Assembly (NCBI GenBank): GCA_039679945.1
Contig: JBDKTY010000207.1
Coordinates: 1-22,927, forward strand
Length of the DNA stretch: 22,927 bases
Source of the DNA: SbD1 sp039679945
GTDB taxonomy: Bacteria > Desulfobacterota > Syntrophobacteria > Syntrophobacterales > Syntrophobacteraceae
Reading direction: 5' to 3'
In this document: positions 1 through 6,440 of the stretch, piece by piece
Position numbering within the stretch: position 1 is the stretch's first letter
Layout: each line of letters opens with the position of its first letter
Notes under the pieces: generated by a model
The model's input: only the letters and a program-made list of their open reading frames with translations
The model's database searches: none
Told to the model about the DNA's origin: nothing
Position numbers and translations under genes: made by a program

Positions 1-25
1 GCGTCTTAATCAATTTTATACTAAT

Positions 26-132
26 TTGCGTTCAAGAGGATATACCCCCGTTCGCCCTGAGGTATCGAAGGGTAGAACGGGTCAATTCTGAACGTCATCT
101 TCAATTTAGGGATAGACTCATCTTGAACGCAA
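26..132. repeat. 107-bp element bounded by perfect 12-bp inverted repeats
   Basis: TTGCGTTCAAGA at 26-37 is the exact reverse complement of TCTTGAACGCAA at 121-132. The enclosed segment carries the 35-bp palindrome at 47-81. The arrangement looks like a small non-autonomous mobile repeat or a large stem-loop in the leader region of the aldolase gene. No target-site duplication was seen, so mobility is inference. Confidence 0.45.
47..81. repeat. REP-like palindrome, copy 1
   Basis: CCCGTTC (47-53) pairs with GAACGGG (75-81), and CCCT (55-58) pairs with AGGG (69-72), around the core TGAGGTATCG. A second 35-bp copy with identical outer arms lies at 11273-11307. Palindromes of this general form are scattered through many proteobacterial genomes; that part is general knowledge and was not searched. 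Confidence 0.65.
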
Positions 133-150
133 CTCCGTATTACATATTCT
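123..150 (+). promoter_or_regulatory. candidate sigma-70 promoter upstream of aldolase-like gene
   Basis: TTGAAC (123-128) and TATTCT (145-150) are 16 bp apart. The -35 lies inside the right arm of the inverted repeat at 121-132. The leader to the ATG at 326 would be about 170 nt, which is long. Moderate match only. Confidence 0.3.
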
Positions 151-325
151 CAGTTGCCGGCATGCTGTTTTGCTCGTGAAAAAGCCCTAAGAGAGGTTCG
201 TTACGACTTCGGGACAATTCCGATCATGCCGGGGTCGGCCTGAACGTTTTTCGTGTTCGGGCGGCAATTTGTACAAAACCAGCAACCGTATATCTCAGAT
301 ATCTCAATCGGAGGAGGGTAGAGAA

Positions 326-1459
326 ATGAGCAGCAAGTTTGCGGAGAAGCGCCCGGAAAATGTGAAAAAACGCTTTCCAAACAGCGTCGTGCCACTGATC
401 AACGGAAGGGCGCTGATAGCGGCCGCAAAAAAGAACAACGCCATGATCATGGCAACCAACATTCGGTGCAAACTTCCCGTGGAGGGAATAGTGCTGGCAT
501 CCATGGCCTCCAGGGCTCCGGTTCTCTACGAGATCGCCAAGTCGGAACTCAAATACACCGAGTTTACTCCCCACGGCTTTGCCGAGTTTATCGTCGAGGA
601 AAATGAAAGACTCGGGAACACCGAAGTGCCTTTCGGTATCCACGCGGACCACATAGCGGTCAAATCCCTCGATGATGTGAGCCCGGTGGCGGATCTGATC
701 GCGAGCGAAATGGAAGCGGGGTTCACGTCCTTTGCCATCGATGCTTCACACATGGAAAATGACAAGAACCTGGACGCGACCTCGAAACTTGCGAAACCGA
801 TCATCGACGCGGGACTGAACCTGGAAGTCGAACTGGGGGAGATCGGCGCCAAGAGCGGCAGTTCGGAAGGGTTCACCCAGCCCGGGGAAGCGGAGTGGTT
901 CGTCGGGGAACTCGACAAGAGAGGCATACGGCCCAACCTGCTGGCCGTGAACAATGGGTCCATTCACGGGACATATTTCGGAACGGCAAGCGAGGGAATC
1001 CAGCTCGATCTTACCCGTGCAATCTGGCAGGCAATCCAGCCGTGGGGTGTGGACATCGCCCAGCACGGCATAACGGGTACTTCCCTGGACAAAATTTCGC
1101 AATTTATCGATTACGGGATCAGGAAAGGCAACGTGGGGACCCTGTGGCAGAATGTGTCTTTCGGGCTGGCTATGAATCAGAACGGCAATGCGATCACCAC
1201 GGAAAGCAGGGACTACGTCAAGCGTCCCTACCGCGGCGTTCCCGACGAATTGTGGCAGGAAATGATGAAGTGGGCTGTCGAGACGAAGAATACGGGCGGC
1301 AATATCAAGAATGCCAACAAGGTCTTTTCCTCTGCTTTCAACGCTCTCCCGCTGGAATACAAGAAGCGGATCACCGTGGATTCGTACCAGGAGGCCCTGC
1401 GTCTTTTCGAGGCCACCCATTCCATCGGTATCGCCGAGAGCGTGTGGGAATTCGTCTAA
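326..1459 (+). CDS. class II fructose-bisphosphate aldolase-like protein
   Basis: The 377-residue protein has the class II (zinc-dependent) aldolase signature set in order: HADH at residues 106-109, IDAS at 138-141, EVELGEIG at 167-174, NNGSIHG at 209-215 with zinc-ligand His214, and QHGITGTS at 246-253 with His247. Such enzymes catalyse reversible aldol cleavage of phosphorylated sugars such as fructose 1,6-bisphosphate or tagatose bisphosphate in the cytoplasm. ATG 326 was chosen because GGAGGAGGG at 310-318 sits just upstream; an in-frame codon at 269 has no such site. The gene stands alone: its promoter side carries repeats, and downstream lies a short ORF and then a decayed island. Substrate cannot be fixed from sequence. 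This is a longer, divergent member of the family, and glycolytic FBP aldolase is only the default assignment. Confidence 0.85.
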   Translation: MSSKFAEKRPENVKKRFPNSVVPLINGRALIAAAKKNNAMIMATNIRCKLPVEGIVLASMASRAPVLYEIAKSELKYTEFTPHGFAEFIVEENERLGNTEVPFGIHADHIAVKSLDDVSPVADLIASEMEAGFTSFAIDASHMENDKNLDATSKLAKPIIDAGLNLEVELGEIGAKSGSSEGFTQPGEAEWFVGELDKRGIRPNLLAVNNGSIHGTYFGTASEGIQLDLTRAIWQAIQPWGVDIAQHGITGTSLDKISQFIDYGIRKGNVGTLWQNVSFGLAMNQNGNAITTESRDYVKRPYRGVPDELWQEMMKWAVETKNTGGNIKNANKVFSSAFNALPLEYKKRITVDSYQEALRLFEATHSIGIAESVWEFV

Positions 1460-1482
1460 AATCAGGATGCATTATGCCCTTC

Positions 1483-1511
1483 GGGCCGGGGCGTTCGATC
1501 ATCCCCGGCCC
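1483..1511. other. perfect 9-bp GC-rich hairpin after aldolase-like gene
   Basis: GGGCCGGGG (1483-1491) pairs with CCCCGGCCC (1503-1511) around an 11-nt loop, starting 24 nt after the aldolase stop codon. No T-run follows on either strand. It may protect the transcript 3' end or act as a weak terminator; this is not established. Confidence 0.4.
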
Positions 1512-1604
1512 ACGGCCGCGCGTTTGCATGGAACACCGGGACGGCATTCCTGTCGAGGCCACCCGGGCTCTGCCGGGTTTAACCGGAAAGATTCAAGGAG
1601 CGAT

Positions 1605-1730
1605 ATGAGGAAGGAAGATGAGTGTGCCCTGGAAAGAAAAGTCCTTGAGCTGGTCCGGAAAATCAACGAAAAAACATATGAATTGTTACACCACCTACGT
1701 TCAGAGCGGCCACACCAGTGGGAGCGATGA
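1605..1730 (+). CDS. small hypothetical protein, probably a truncated 5' fragment
   Basis: A 41-residue ORF starts at ATG 1605 with AAGGAG at 1595-1600, a good ribosome-binding site. The first 30 or so residues are charged and helical-looking with spaced leucines (KVLELVRKINEKTYELLHHL). From about position 1675 onward it runs antisense through the helicase fragment on the minus strand. The real gene was therefore probably cut when the island was inserted or rearranged, and the last dozen residues are likely chance. I do not recognise a family. It lies 145 nt after the aldolase-like gene in the same direction and could have been co-transcribed with it. Confidence 0.4.
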   Translation: MRKEDECALERKVLELVRKINEKTYELLHHLRSERPHQWER

Positions 1731-2134
1731 CGACGAAATTTCTGCTCAGTAAAGAGCGCAGCCAGCGAACGAGCGTGGACTTTCCAGTGCCGGCTTTGTC
1801 TGTGACAAAAATGACAGGGAATCGTGATTCGATAAGTTCGAAAATCGCTTTGTACTCGTCGGTTATTTCAATGTCTTCCAGAGGCTGTGGAGTGGCTCGG
1901 GCAGTTTGATTGGAGGTAAATGTCTTAGCTTCACCGGTCGCTCTTGCGTTTAGCTCTCCAACTGTAACAGGTCGTATTCCGAGTTTTGCCAGCAGGTTAT
2001 CCAGAAGACTCTTTTTATCCTGTCTCTCCCCGATCTTTCCTCGCTTCCAGGAGGTCCATGAGGGCCTTTGTTTCGTCAACTGGATTTGCCCCCCCAGAGT
2101 CCTTTCCTAAACTGCTTTGATTGGTAACTAACAA
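1663..2134 (-). pseudogene. broken Pif1-like helicase (5' fragment, frameshifted)
   Basis: The minus strand encodes the start of a Pif1/RecD-like superfamily 1 helicase: a Walker A loop (DKAGTGKST) followed by the Ia-like motif APTGVAALNVGGVTIH. Reading then stops almost at once, whereas such helicases normally continue for several hundred residues; all later motifs are missing. The 5' end also looks damaged. The main frame opens at TTG 2079, but a neighbouring frame from about TTG 2134 encodes a more protein-like N-terminus (DETKALMDLLEARK) and stops near 2020. One extra base near the CCCC at 2028-2031 would explain both. TTG 2134 would start only 3 nt after the stop of the upstream gene, as in a coupled operon. 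It is not expected to make a working helicase. Confidence 0.7.
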
Positions 2135-2137
2135 CCG

Positions 2138-3028
2138 TTATTGTGTTGGCTGTTCTTTTCCCTCCTCCGCGTCCTTTGTCGAATTCTTATCCGCCGAATC
2201 ACGTTCCAAGGTAATCAAGTATCGATATACCAACTCACCGGCGATGGCCCTCGCTTCCTGCAGCTCTTCCAGAGTAGCGTCACGCAACTGCCCCGGATTC
2301 TCACCCCGGTGTCTGCCCTGGCTTAAGGGCTCATGATTCGCCAAGTCCCCCAGTCGCTTCCATGTCTTTTCCCACTGTGCATTTGTTAACTGAAGCTGTC
2401 GTCGGACAGTCTTTTCGTTCCCAAGAGATTTCTTGATGGCATCCCGAATCTCATACAGATGAATGAGTTCATTATCCAAATCTTGGACTGCTGCCTGATA
2501 GCTCTCGAATAAGAATTTAACAGTTGGATCAGTTGGAATGTATTTGGCAGCCAGTCGTGCCCATTCTCGTTTCTTCTCAATGCGCTCCTGTCGCGAATCA
2601 GTGAGGATATTGCCATTGGAATCCTTTATAATTATATCTACTTGATCACTTGTCACAACGATGGCATCAATGCTGGCACTCAAATTTATAATCTTGCTAC
2701 CGTCTATCCTGGAAATATTAGCCTTGGGACTTGATATAGAATGAGTCTTGTGGGTGATAACCTGGATACCCAAGAGCATGTTTCGCAATTCTGCCTGAAT
2801 GTCATTGGTAAGGTGGTCGAGGTCTGGGTATAGTTCTGGATCTACTTTGGCGGTTACCACGCCCTCATCGATGATAAGCGAATATCCTTTCCCATCGATT
2901 GACAATGGCGCCTCAAAATAGTCCGCTGGGGCATAGGTCCACTCAATCGATATTTCTTTTATTTGGTTGCTGCTCATCGAGGTACTCTGCTCTTTCGCCT
3001 GCCAGATCAGCGAATCGGAAGAACTCAC
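2138..3028 (-). CDS. conserved hypothetical protein of decayed island
   Basis: A 296-residue soluble protein without signal peptide or membrane segment. GTG 3028 was chosen because GAGG lies 4 nt upstream; ATG 2977 (MSSNQ) is the alternative and has no clear site. The N-terminal half alternates short strands and acidic turns. The middle, from about residue 150, is highly charged and helical. Near residue 243 there is a QGRHRGENPGQLRDATLEEL stretch followed by EARAIAGELVYRYL, which I associate with widespread proteins of unknown function; this is recollection, not a search. It is followed on the same strand by the broken helicase gene, so the pair were probably an operon of a mobile element. 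Base composition is visibly more AT-rich than the flanking genes, supporting transfer. Function is unknown. Confidence 0.7.
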   Translation of the reverse strand: MSSSDSLIWQAKEQSTSMSSNQIKEISIEWTYAPADYFEAPLSIDGKGYSLIIDEGVVTAKVDPELYPDLDHLTNDIQAELRNMLLGIQVITHKTHSISSPKANISRIDGSKIINLSASIDAIVVTSDQVDIIIKDSNGNILTDSRQERIEKKREWARLAAKYIPTDPTVKFLFESYQAAVQDLDNELIHLYEIRDAIKKSLGNEKTVRRQLQLTNAQWEKTWKRLGDLANHEPLSQGRHRGENPGQLRDATLEELQEARAIAGELVYRYLITLERDSADKNSTKDAEEGKEQPTQ

Positions 3029-3045
3029 AAAACCTCACTCATTCC

Positions 3046-3333
3046 CAAGATATCACACCCGTTGCTCGATCGCTACGGCATGGATCTTTCGAAAGACTTC
3101 TGAAAAGGATTTGTGACAGGGCGGGGGTAAAACCGTTTGGTTTTCATGCAATAAGACGTTATGCAGCTTCAATTAAGGCGGACAAGTTTAATGCACCCAC
3201 CGCCATGATCCAGAAGTTCGTGACGCATGAGCATCTCAGTACCACGGACCTTTATATCGGTAGCAGCCATAGTGACCTCGCGGCACTATGGAGTAGATTA
3301 GCTCCAGCTACGAACTTGAAACTTTCCCGATAA
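3046..3333 (+). pseudogene. tyrosine recombinase/integrase, C-terminal fragment
   Basis: The frame ending at 3333 encodes the catalytic end of a phage-type integrase: HAIRR (the HxxR box), then FVTHEHLSTTDLYI, in which the tyrosine (codon at 3253-3255) matches the nucleophile position. The core-binding domain and the first catalytic arginine are missing, because the open frame upstream runs antisense into the N-terminus of the minus-strand gene at 2138-3028. The left boundary given is approximate. The fragment ends 76 bp from the 3' end of a tRNA-Glu gene, the classical location for an element that integrates at a tRNA 3' end. It is not expected to be active. Confidence 0.75.
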
Positions 3334-3368
3334 TCCAAAGTCCCACCAAAAGTCCCCTGTAAAGCCAC

Positions 3369-3398
3369 AAGGGGGTAGCTCAGCAGAGCTACCCCCTT
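3369..3398 (-). terminator. hairpin terminator of tRNA-Lys/tRNA-Glu operon
   Basis: A perfect 13-bp stem (3369-3381 with 3386-3398) closes a 4-nt loop 11 nt beyond the tRNA-Glu 3' end. On the minus strand it is followed by a GT-rich tract ending in a short T-run. It could also stop plus-strand readthrough from the integrase remnant. Confidence 0.65.
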
Positions 3399-3409
3399 GA
3401 TTTCTCTAG

Positions 3410-3484
3410 CGTCCCCAGCCGGATTTGAACCGGCGTCGCCGGCGTGAAAGGCCGGTGTCCTGGACCGGACTAGACGATGGGGAC
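3410..3484 (-). tRNA. tRNA-Glu (UUC)
   Basis: A complete cloverleaf is visible on the minus strand. The acceptor stem is GTCCCCA with TGGGGAC plus discriminator G, the anticodon loop is CTTTCAC with anticodon TTC, and the T arm is GCCGG-TTCGAAT-CCGGC. CCA is not encoded (CTA follows). It lies downstream of tRNA-Lys with a 57-nt spacer and probably shares its transcript. Its 3' end faces the integrase fragment, making it the likely former attachment site. Confidence 0.95.
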
Positions 3485-3541
3485 CTGGTAAACAGCCGAT
3501 CGGATTACTATCGGAGTATCGGCTCCATGTCAACAGGATTG

Positions 3542-3617
3542 TGGTGGGCCGTGCAGGATTTGAACCTGCGACTCTCTGCTTAAAAGGCAGATACTCTACC
3601 TCCTGAGTTAACGGCCC
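3542..3617 (-). tRNA. tRNA-Lys (UUU), CCA encoded
   Basis: A complete cloverleaf is visible on the minus strand. The acceptor is GGGCCGT with ACGGCCC plus discriminator A and encoded CCA. The anticodon stem is TCTGC/GCAGA around loop CTTTTAA, anticodon TTT. The T arm is GCAGG-TTCAAAT-CCTGC. First gene of a two-tRNA unit with tRNA-Glu. Confidence 0.95.
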
Positions 3618-3643
3618 ACTTGACGTCCGCTGAGCATCCGACC

Positions 3644-3673
3644 CTTCTACCATTTTGCGACCATCTCTGTCAA
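3644..3673 (-). promoter_or_regulatory. promoter of the tRNA-Lys/tRNA-Glu unit
   Basis: Reading the minus strand, TTGACA (3673-3668) is followed after 18 bp by TAGAAG (3649-3644), placing transcription start about 20 nt before the tRNA-Lys 5' end at 3617. The perfect -35 and the position fit a stable-RNA promoter. Confidence 0.6.
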
Positions 3674-3808
3674 TACATACACCGCAAAAATGTGCCATGG
3701 ATGTATGCAGGGGGCGGCACGGACCGGTACGTCAAGGGTCCTCCCGCCCTGCCGAGGATTCACATCGACACATAGTCCCCCCCCTGATCGCCCGCCACCC
3801 ACCAAATC

Positions 3809-3837
3809 TTGACAACCGGTCCGGGATAAAATAGCTT
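3809..3837 (+). promoter_or_regulatory. candidate promoter for flavin-reductase-like gene
   Basis: A perfect TTGACA (3809-3814) is followed after 17 bp by TAGCTT (3832-3837). The better-looking TAAAAT at 3827-3832 is too close. The leader to ATG 3949 would be about 105 nt. The rest of 3674-3948 shows no gene. Confidence 0.4.
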
Positions 3838-3948
3838 CATATCCTGGCGACTTTCCTTGTGCGCTCAAATGCACAGGGCTGCCCCGAAACAGGACAGGGA
3901 GCAGAAAAACTTATCGGTTTTATTCAGATTTCCTCACGGGAGGCAGAA

Positions 3949-4530
3949 ATGAGCAAAATCAAGATCGGTCCGCAGACCCTCGTGTATCCCATGCCGGCAT
4001 TCCTCATCGGAGCCGAAGTGGACGGCAAGGCGAATTTCATGACCGCGGCCTGGGCCGGTATTGCCAACAGCACACCCCCATCGATTACCGTGTCCTTCCA
4101 GCACCACCGGCTTACACTGAAGGGAATCAGGGAAAATGGCGTTTTTTCCGTCAATGTGCCCCACGCGGGCCAGGTCAAAGAGACCGACTTCTGCGGGATC
4201 TTCTCTGGTCTCAAGGAAGATAAAGCCGCTGTCTGCGGTTTCTCCGTCTTCCACGGAGATGTGACTAAAGCCCCCCTGATCGAACAGTGTCCGGTCAACC
4301 TCGAGTGCCGGGTGCTCCATATGCTGAACCTCGGCAGCCATATAATGGTGGTCGGCCGGATCGAGGAAGTGCACGTGTCGGCCGAGTGCATGACCGATGG
4401 GGAACCCGATCCCGCCAAAATCGATCCGCTCATGTATATCAGCGGAGGGAACAAATCCTATCACAAATTGGGAGAATTCATCGGACCGGCCTTCAAGATC
4501 GGCCTCGAATTAAAGGGAGGCAAGAAGTAG
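3949..4530 (+). CDS. flavin reductase-like (FMN-binding split barrel) protein
   Basis: The 193-residue protein has the look of the flavin reductase-like/split-barrel FMN-binding family. NFMTAAWAGIANSTPPSITVSF near residues 26-47 is the typical flavin-phosphate region, followed by GVFSVNVP and a C-terminal VGRIEEVHV strand. Members bind FMN and either reduce it with NAD(P)H for partner oxygenases or, in anaerobes, act as small flavoprotein electron carriers. ATG 3949 has GGGAGG at 3938-3943, while an upstream in-frame start at 3859 does not. No partner enzyme is adjacent: tRNA genes precede it and a small ORF follows. Physiological role unknown. No signal peptide is seen, so it should be cytoplasmic. 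Confidence 0.85.
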   Translation: MSKIKIGPQTLVYPMPAFLIGAEVDGKANFMTAAWAGIANSTPPSITVSFQHHRLTLKGIRENGVFSVNVPHAGQVKETDFCGIFSGLKEDKAAVCGFSVFHGDVTKAPLIEQCPVNLECRVLHMLNLGSHIMVVGRIEEVHVSAECMTDGEPDPAKIDPLMYISGGNKSYHKLGEFIGPAFKIGLELKGGKK

Positions 4531-4658
4531 CAGGTTTGATCGGAGAACGGCTACCATCGGCGAAAATGTCTCTTGCGCGAGAAAATCACGATATGGCATT
4601 CCTAAAATGAATGGAGTGGTTATCTTCTCTGTAAAGACAGCAGCAGCAGGAGGAGAAG

Positions 4659-4853
4659 ATGACGGAACATATCATAGATTTGATTGGCAGAGGGGTGTCG
4701 GCGGCGATCCATTTCATGGAGCGCCTTGCCGGTTACCCGGAATACAGGTTGCAGCCTGTCCGGGTACGGGTTCCCGACTACCGCGAAGTCGTTCATGCCC
4801 ATAACCGGCTTCGCCGTTCCCACCATCTCGGCCCGGACCGCGGCAGCTATTAA
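4659..4853 (+). CDS. small hypothetical protein with strong RBS
   Basis: A 64-residue ORF with AGGAGGAG directly before ATG 4659, a better ribosome-binding site than many genes here. The N-terminal half (MTEHIIDLIGRGVSAAIHFM) could be an amphipathic helix; the second half is Arg/His-rich (RRSHHLGPDRGSY) and basic. It lies 128 nt after the flavin-reductase-like gene on the same strand, so co-transcription is possible. I recognise no family. Small size and arginine-rich composition mean it may be spurious. Confidence 0.35.
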   Translation: MTEHIIDLIGRGVSAAIHFMERLAGYPEYRLQPVRVRVPDYREVVHAHNRLRRSHHLGPDRGSY

Positions 4854-4942
4854 GACTTGCGGTCCGGATCAGGCATGAGGCCTTCTTCGGGCCATCCAGC
4901 CCGGAGGCGGGGTATTATCCGAAAACAACAGGCATAGTGATT

Positions 4943-5010
4943 CAAAATAAAAGTCGGCGGGGGTTTGGCTTTTTCGGCGCGATGCGCGCGAAAATTCCAG
5001 ACTCCCGCCG
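4943..5010 (-). terminator. terminator of the liv operon
   Basis: Segments 4955-4968 and 4997-5010 form a 14-bp stem with two mismatches that are wobble pairs if read on the plus strand, enclosing a smaller CG-rich hairpin. On the minus strand the stem is followed by ACTTTTATTTTG (4953-4942), the T-rich tail expected after livF. The stem begins 7 nt past the livF stop. Confidence 0.55.
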
Positions 5011-5016
5011 ATCGTG

Positions 5017-5721
5017 CTAAATGCCGAGAAAGGCCTGTTTTACTTTTTCGTTTTCCAGGAGTTCCTTGCCTTTCCCCTCCAGAACAATTCTGCCATTTTC
5101 CAACACGTAGGCCCGGTCGCAGATTGCAAGCGTTTGCTTCACGTTCTGCTCCACCATGAGAATGGTGAGCCCCTCGTCATGGATTCTGCAGGCCAGCCGA
5201 AAGATTTCCTGCGTCAGGAGCGGGGAGAGACCCAGGGACGGCTCGTCAAACATGATCATTTTCGGTTTTGACATGAGTCCGCGGGCGATGGCGCACATCT
5301 GCTGCTCGCCTCCCGACATCGTTCCGGCAAGCTGCTTGCGTCGCTCTTGCAGGCGCGGGAAGAGTTCGAAGACCCATTCGAGAGTCTCGGCGCGTTTCGA
5401 CTTCGCGTCCGGAGTCAGCGATCCGAGTTCCAGGTTCTCCAGGACCGTCATTTCGGGGAAAAGCTGCCTGGCCTCGGGCACATGCGCTATCCCGTGCTCC
5501 ACGATCTTGTAGGGTTCCACCGTATCGATCCGCTCGTCGTTGAACCAGATTTCTCCGCTGTTGACCGGAACGAGGCTCGAGATGGTGCGCATGATAGTAC
5601 TCTTGCCCGCGCCGTTCGCCCCCACCAGCACGACAAATTCATTCTGCCCGACATGGAAGTCGACATCCCAGAGCACCTGGACGTCCCCATAGCCGGCATT
5701 TACGTGATTAACCCGCAGCAT
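5017..5721 (-). CDS. livF: branched-chain amino acid ABC transporter ATPase LivF
   Basis: The 234-residue ATPase is the usual LivF length. It has Walker A GANGAGKST (residues 34-42), signature MSGGEQQ (135-141), Walker B KMIMFDEP (154-161) and a Gln in VEQN (191-193) at the switch position, as LivF proteins have. It would pair with LivG at the cytoplasmic face and hydrolyse ATP to power uptake. ATG 5721 starts 2 nt after the livG stop, with GGAAAGGA overlapping the end of livG as ribosome-binding site. That implies translational coupling and excludes the longer in-frame ORF. Last gene of the livK-H-M-G-F operon. Substrate is not determined; Liv-type systems also carry amides, urea and aromatic or short acids. 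Confidence 0.93.
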   Translation of the reverse strand: MLRVNHVNAGYGDVQVLWDVDFHVGQNEFVVLVGANGAGKSTIMRTISSLVPVNSGEIWFNDERIDTVEPYKIVEHGIAHVPEARQLFPEMTVLENLELGSLTPDAKSKRAETLEWVFELFPRLQERRKQLAGTMSGGEQQMCAIARGLMSKPKMIMFDEPSLGLSPLLTQEIFRLACRIHDEGLTILMVEQNVKQTLAICDRAYVLENGRIVLEGKGKELLENEKVKQAFLGI

Positions 5722-5723
5722 TT

Positions 5724-6437
5724 CTATTCCTTTCCGAGATATGCTTCGATGACGGCATGGTTGTTCGCCACTTCGCTCGGGGTCCCCTTGGCTATCTCCT
5801 GTCCGTAGTTGATGCAGAGGATGCGGTCGCACAGGCTCATTATGACCTGCATGATATGTTCGACAATGATAATCGTCATCCCCGAGTTGCGGACCTTGCG
5901 GATCAGTTCCACGCCTTCGGCCTGTTCCTGCGGCGTGAGGCCCGCCATGGTTTCATCCAGCAGCAGGAGCTTCGGTTCCGTGGCAAGCGCGCGGGCTATT
6001 TCCATGCGCTTGCGGTCGCCGATGGTCAGGCCCTTTGCGGGAAAATCGATCTTCTTTTCCATCTCGCAGAAATAGAGCACCTCCATGGCCTTGTCCTTGG
6101 CCTTGGTGGCGCTGTTGGTCCGGCAGAAGGCCGATGTCATGACGTTTTCGAGAACGGTCATGCGGCGCAGCGGTTTCACTATCTGGAAGGTTCTTCCGAC
6201 CCCTTCCTTGCATATCTTCCAGGTGGGAAAGCCGTTCATCTCTTTCCCCCTGAAAAGGACCTGGCCGGAGGTGATGGGATAATACCCCGTGATAAGGTTG
6301 AAAACGGTCGTTTTTCCCGAACCGTTCGGCCCGATCAATCCATAGATTTCACCCTCCTGGACTTGAAAAGTGACATCATTGACGGCGATCAGACCGCCGA
6401 AGGCTTTAGTAAGGCGGCGTGTCTCGAAGAAGTTCAT
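5724..6437 (-). CDS. livG: branched-chain amino acid ABC transporter ATPase LivG
   Basis: A 237-residue ATPase with Walker A GPNGSGKTT (36-44), Walker B LLLLDET (157-163) and switch His194 in IVEHIMQ. The ABC signature reads LTIGDRKRMEIARAL (137-151) instead of the textbook LSGGQ, and DEP is DET. Such departures occur in LivG-like proteins, so the enzyme should be active. It would form the second half of the ATPase pair with LivF. Start ATG 6437 is 3 nt after the livM stop, indicating tight coupling. LivG is usually about 255 residues, so this copy is slightly short, mainly in loops. Confidence 0.92.
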   Translation of the reverse strand: MNFFETRRLTKAFGGLIAVNDVTFQVQEGEIYGLIGPNGSGKTTVFNLITGYYPITSGQVLFRGKEMNGFPTWKICKEGVGRTFQIVKPLRRMTVLENVMTSAFCRTNSATKAKDKAMEVLYFCEMEKKIDFPAKGLTIGDRKRMEIARALATEPKLLLLDETMAGLTPQEQAEGVELIRKVRNSGMTIIIVEHIMQVIMSLCDRILCINYGQEIAKGTPSEVANNHAVIEAYLGKE

Positions 6438-6440
6438 ATT

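Noticed and set aside
3369..3398. GGGGGTAGCTCAG resembling the 5' half of a tRNA
   Set aside because: It is one arm of a perfect 13-bp hairpin with no room for an anticodon or T arm; a terminator explains it.
5724..6437. LivG signature LTIGDRKRMEIARAL and DET in place of DEP as evidence of a dead ATPase
   Set aside because: Walker A, Walker B Asp-Glu and the switch His are intact, and LivG-like proteins vary in the signature, so loss of function is not supported.
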